Assembly (NCBI RefSeq): GCF_024400215.1
Contig: NZ_CP053748.1
Span: forward strand, 3,224,001-3,288,000
From: Massilia sp. erpn
GTDB taxonomy: Bacteria > Pseudomonadota > Gammaproteobacteria > Burkholderiales > Burkholderiaceae_D
Direction: 5' to 3'
Length of the DNA: 64,000 nucleotides
Shown: positions 62,906 to 64,000 of the stretch, piece after piece
Layout of the letters: each line of letters starts with the position of its first letter
How positions within the stretch are numbered: the first letter of the stretch is position 1
Made by a program: the position numbers and the translations under genes
The notes under the pieces: model-generated
What the model was told of the DNA's origin: nothing
What the model saw: the letters and a program-made list of their open reading frames with translations, nothing else
Databases searched by the model: none

Positions 62906-64000
62906 ATGGCCTTGCATCCGGTTCTGGAAAAAGTCACCGCACGGGTGATCCAGCGCAGCCGCCCCTCGCGTGGCGCCTACCTGGCTCACCTGGAGGCAGC
63001 CCGCGTCAAAGGACCGCAGCGCGGCACCCTGTCCTGCACCAATCTGGCCCACGGCTTTGCCGCCTTCCCCGCCAACGACAAGCTGGTGCTGAAGGAAGTG
63101 AAGAAGCCCTCGGTGGCGATTGTGTCGGCCTATAACGATATGCTGTCGGCGCACCAGCCTTTCGAGCACTTCCCAGCCATTATCAAGGACGCGGTGCGCG
63201 AAGTCGGCGCCGTGGCCCAGTTCGCGGGCGGCGTGCCCGCCATGTGCGACGGCGTGACCCAGGGCCAGCCCGGCATGGAGCTGTCGCTGTTCTCGCGCGA
63301 TACGATTGCCATGTCCACCGCCGTGGCCTTGTCCCACAATATGTTCGACGCCGCCCTGTACCTGGGCGTGTGCGACAAGATCGTGCCGGGCCTGCTGATC
63401 GGCGCCCTGCATTTCGGCCACCTGCCCGCCGTCTTCGTGCCGGCCGGTCCGATGACGTCCGGCTTGTCGAACAAGGAAAAAGCGGCCATCCGCCAGCGCT
63501 ACGCGAAAGGCCTGGCCACGCGCGAAGAGCTGCTGGAAGGCGAGGCCAAGTCCTATCACGGCGCCGGCACCTGCACCTTCTACGGCACGGCCAACAGCAA
63601 CCAGATGCTGATGGAAGTCATGGGCCTGCACCTGCCCGGCGCGGCCTTCATCACGCCCGGCACGCCGCTGCGCGATGCGCTGACCGCCGCTGCCGCCCAG
63701 CGCGCGGCCCTGATTACCGAGCAGGGCCAGGAATACATCCCGGTCGGCCATGTGGTCGATGAAAAATCCATTATCAATGCCGTGGTCGGCCTGCTGACCA
63801 CCGGCGGTTCCACCAACCACACCCTGCATCTGGTGGCGATCGCCAAGGCGGCCGGCGTGGTCATCGACTGGGATGATTTCGACGAGCTGTCGGCCGTGGT
63901 GCCGCTGCTGGCGCGCATCTACCCGAACGGCGACGCCGACGTGAACCACTTCCACGCGGCCGGCGGCACCGGTTTCGTGATCCGCGAGCTGCTCGACGCC
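62906..64000 (+). CDS. edd: Phosphogluconate dehydratase (3' end outside window)
   Basis: First committed enzyme of the Entner-Doudoroff pathway, converting 6-phosphogluconate to KDPG. The visible 365 residues match Edd of the IlvD/Edd family: [20 protein letters not shown], the iron-sulfur ligand regions [10 protein letters not shown] and [40 protein letters not shown] and [24 protein letters not shown] lies six bases before the chosen ATG; an ATG two codons upstream is too close to it. eda probably follows beyond the window. Confidence 0.95.
   Translation, partial: MALHPVLEKVTARVIQRSRPSRGAYLAHLEAARVKGPQRGTLSCTNLAHGFAAFPANDKLVLKEVKKPSVAIVSAYNDMLSAHQPFEHFPAIIKDAVREVGAVAQFAGGVPAMCDGVTQGQPGMELSLFSRDTIAMSTAVALSHNMFDAALYLGVCDKIVPGLLIGALHFGHLPAVFVPAGPMTSGLSNKEKAAIRQRYAKGLATREELLEGEAKSYHGAGTCTFYGTANSNQMLMEVMGLHLPGAAFITPGTPLRDALTAAAAQRAALITEQGQEYIPVGHVVDEKSIINAVVGLLTTGGSTNHTLHLVAIAKAAGVVIDWDDFDELSAVVPLLARIYPNGDADVNHFHAAGGTGFVIRELLDA

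Overview
The window is about 64 kb of high-GC DNA, almost fully coding. It most likely comes from the chromosome of an Oxalobacteraceae betaproteobacterium (Massilia/Duganella/Janthinobacterium-like). The assignment rests on gene content and order: a yicC / gmk-rpoZ-spoT / greB neighbourhood, a 67-residue RpoZ, a PEP-CTERM protein, betaproteobacterial flagellar gene order, and an Entner-Doudoroff cluster under HexR. It was made by reading the sequence, not by a database search. No rRNA, tRNA, CRISPR array, insertion sequence or prophage was seen.

Region 1 (1-13.9 kb) is flagellar. fliI (cut by the left edge), fliH, fliG and fliF form one overlapping operon read leftwards, and fliE faces the other way. 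A second leftward block runs fliC, flaG, fliD, fliS, fliT, fliK, an flhB-C-terminal-like gene and ycgR. fliC and fliD have sigma-28-like promoters, and fliC and flaG end in good intrinsic terminators. Region 2 (14.2-18.6 kb) holds a 1152-residue RTX repeat protein and an AT-rich PEP-CTERM protein gene.

Region 3 (18.6-39.3 kb) is mostly regulatory and housekeeping: a diguanylate cyclase, a NarL-type response regulator with its histidine kinase, greB, spoT, rpoZ, gmk, yicC, and a Ser/Thr kinase plus PP2C phosphatase joined to rph, rdgB and hemW. Two blocks look inserted into this set: a 1365-residue DUF4347/Ig-repeat/DUF4214 surface protein between greB and spoT, and a TetR-hydrolase pair with an orphan DUF4365-type nuclease between gmk and yicC.

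Region 4 (39.3-57.6 kb) is more accessory. It contains a PIN/ImmA-like toxin-antitoxin-type pair, a chemoreceptor with a CheR-docking tail, a patatin-like lipase, DUF1003 and DUF4272 proteins, a hot-dog thioesterase, a tripartite RND efflux operon, a frameshifted PAAR effector-like gene with a possible immunity gene, transaldolase, and a sigma-like / metallophosphoesterase / unknown-protein cluster. It ends with soxR facing a SnoaL-like gene across a near-perfect SoxR box.

Region 5 (57.7-64 kb) is central carbon metabolism: hexR, zwf, an SMP-30 lactonase, pgi and divergent edd (cut by the right edge). Four HexR-like boxes sit upstream of zwf, pgi and edd, so the cluster reads as one HexR-controlled glucose-6-phosphate/Entner-Doudoroff module.
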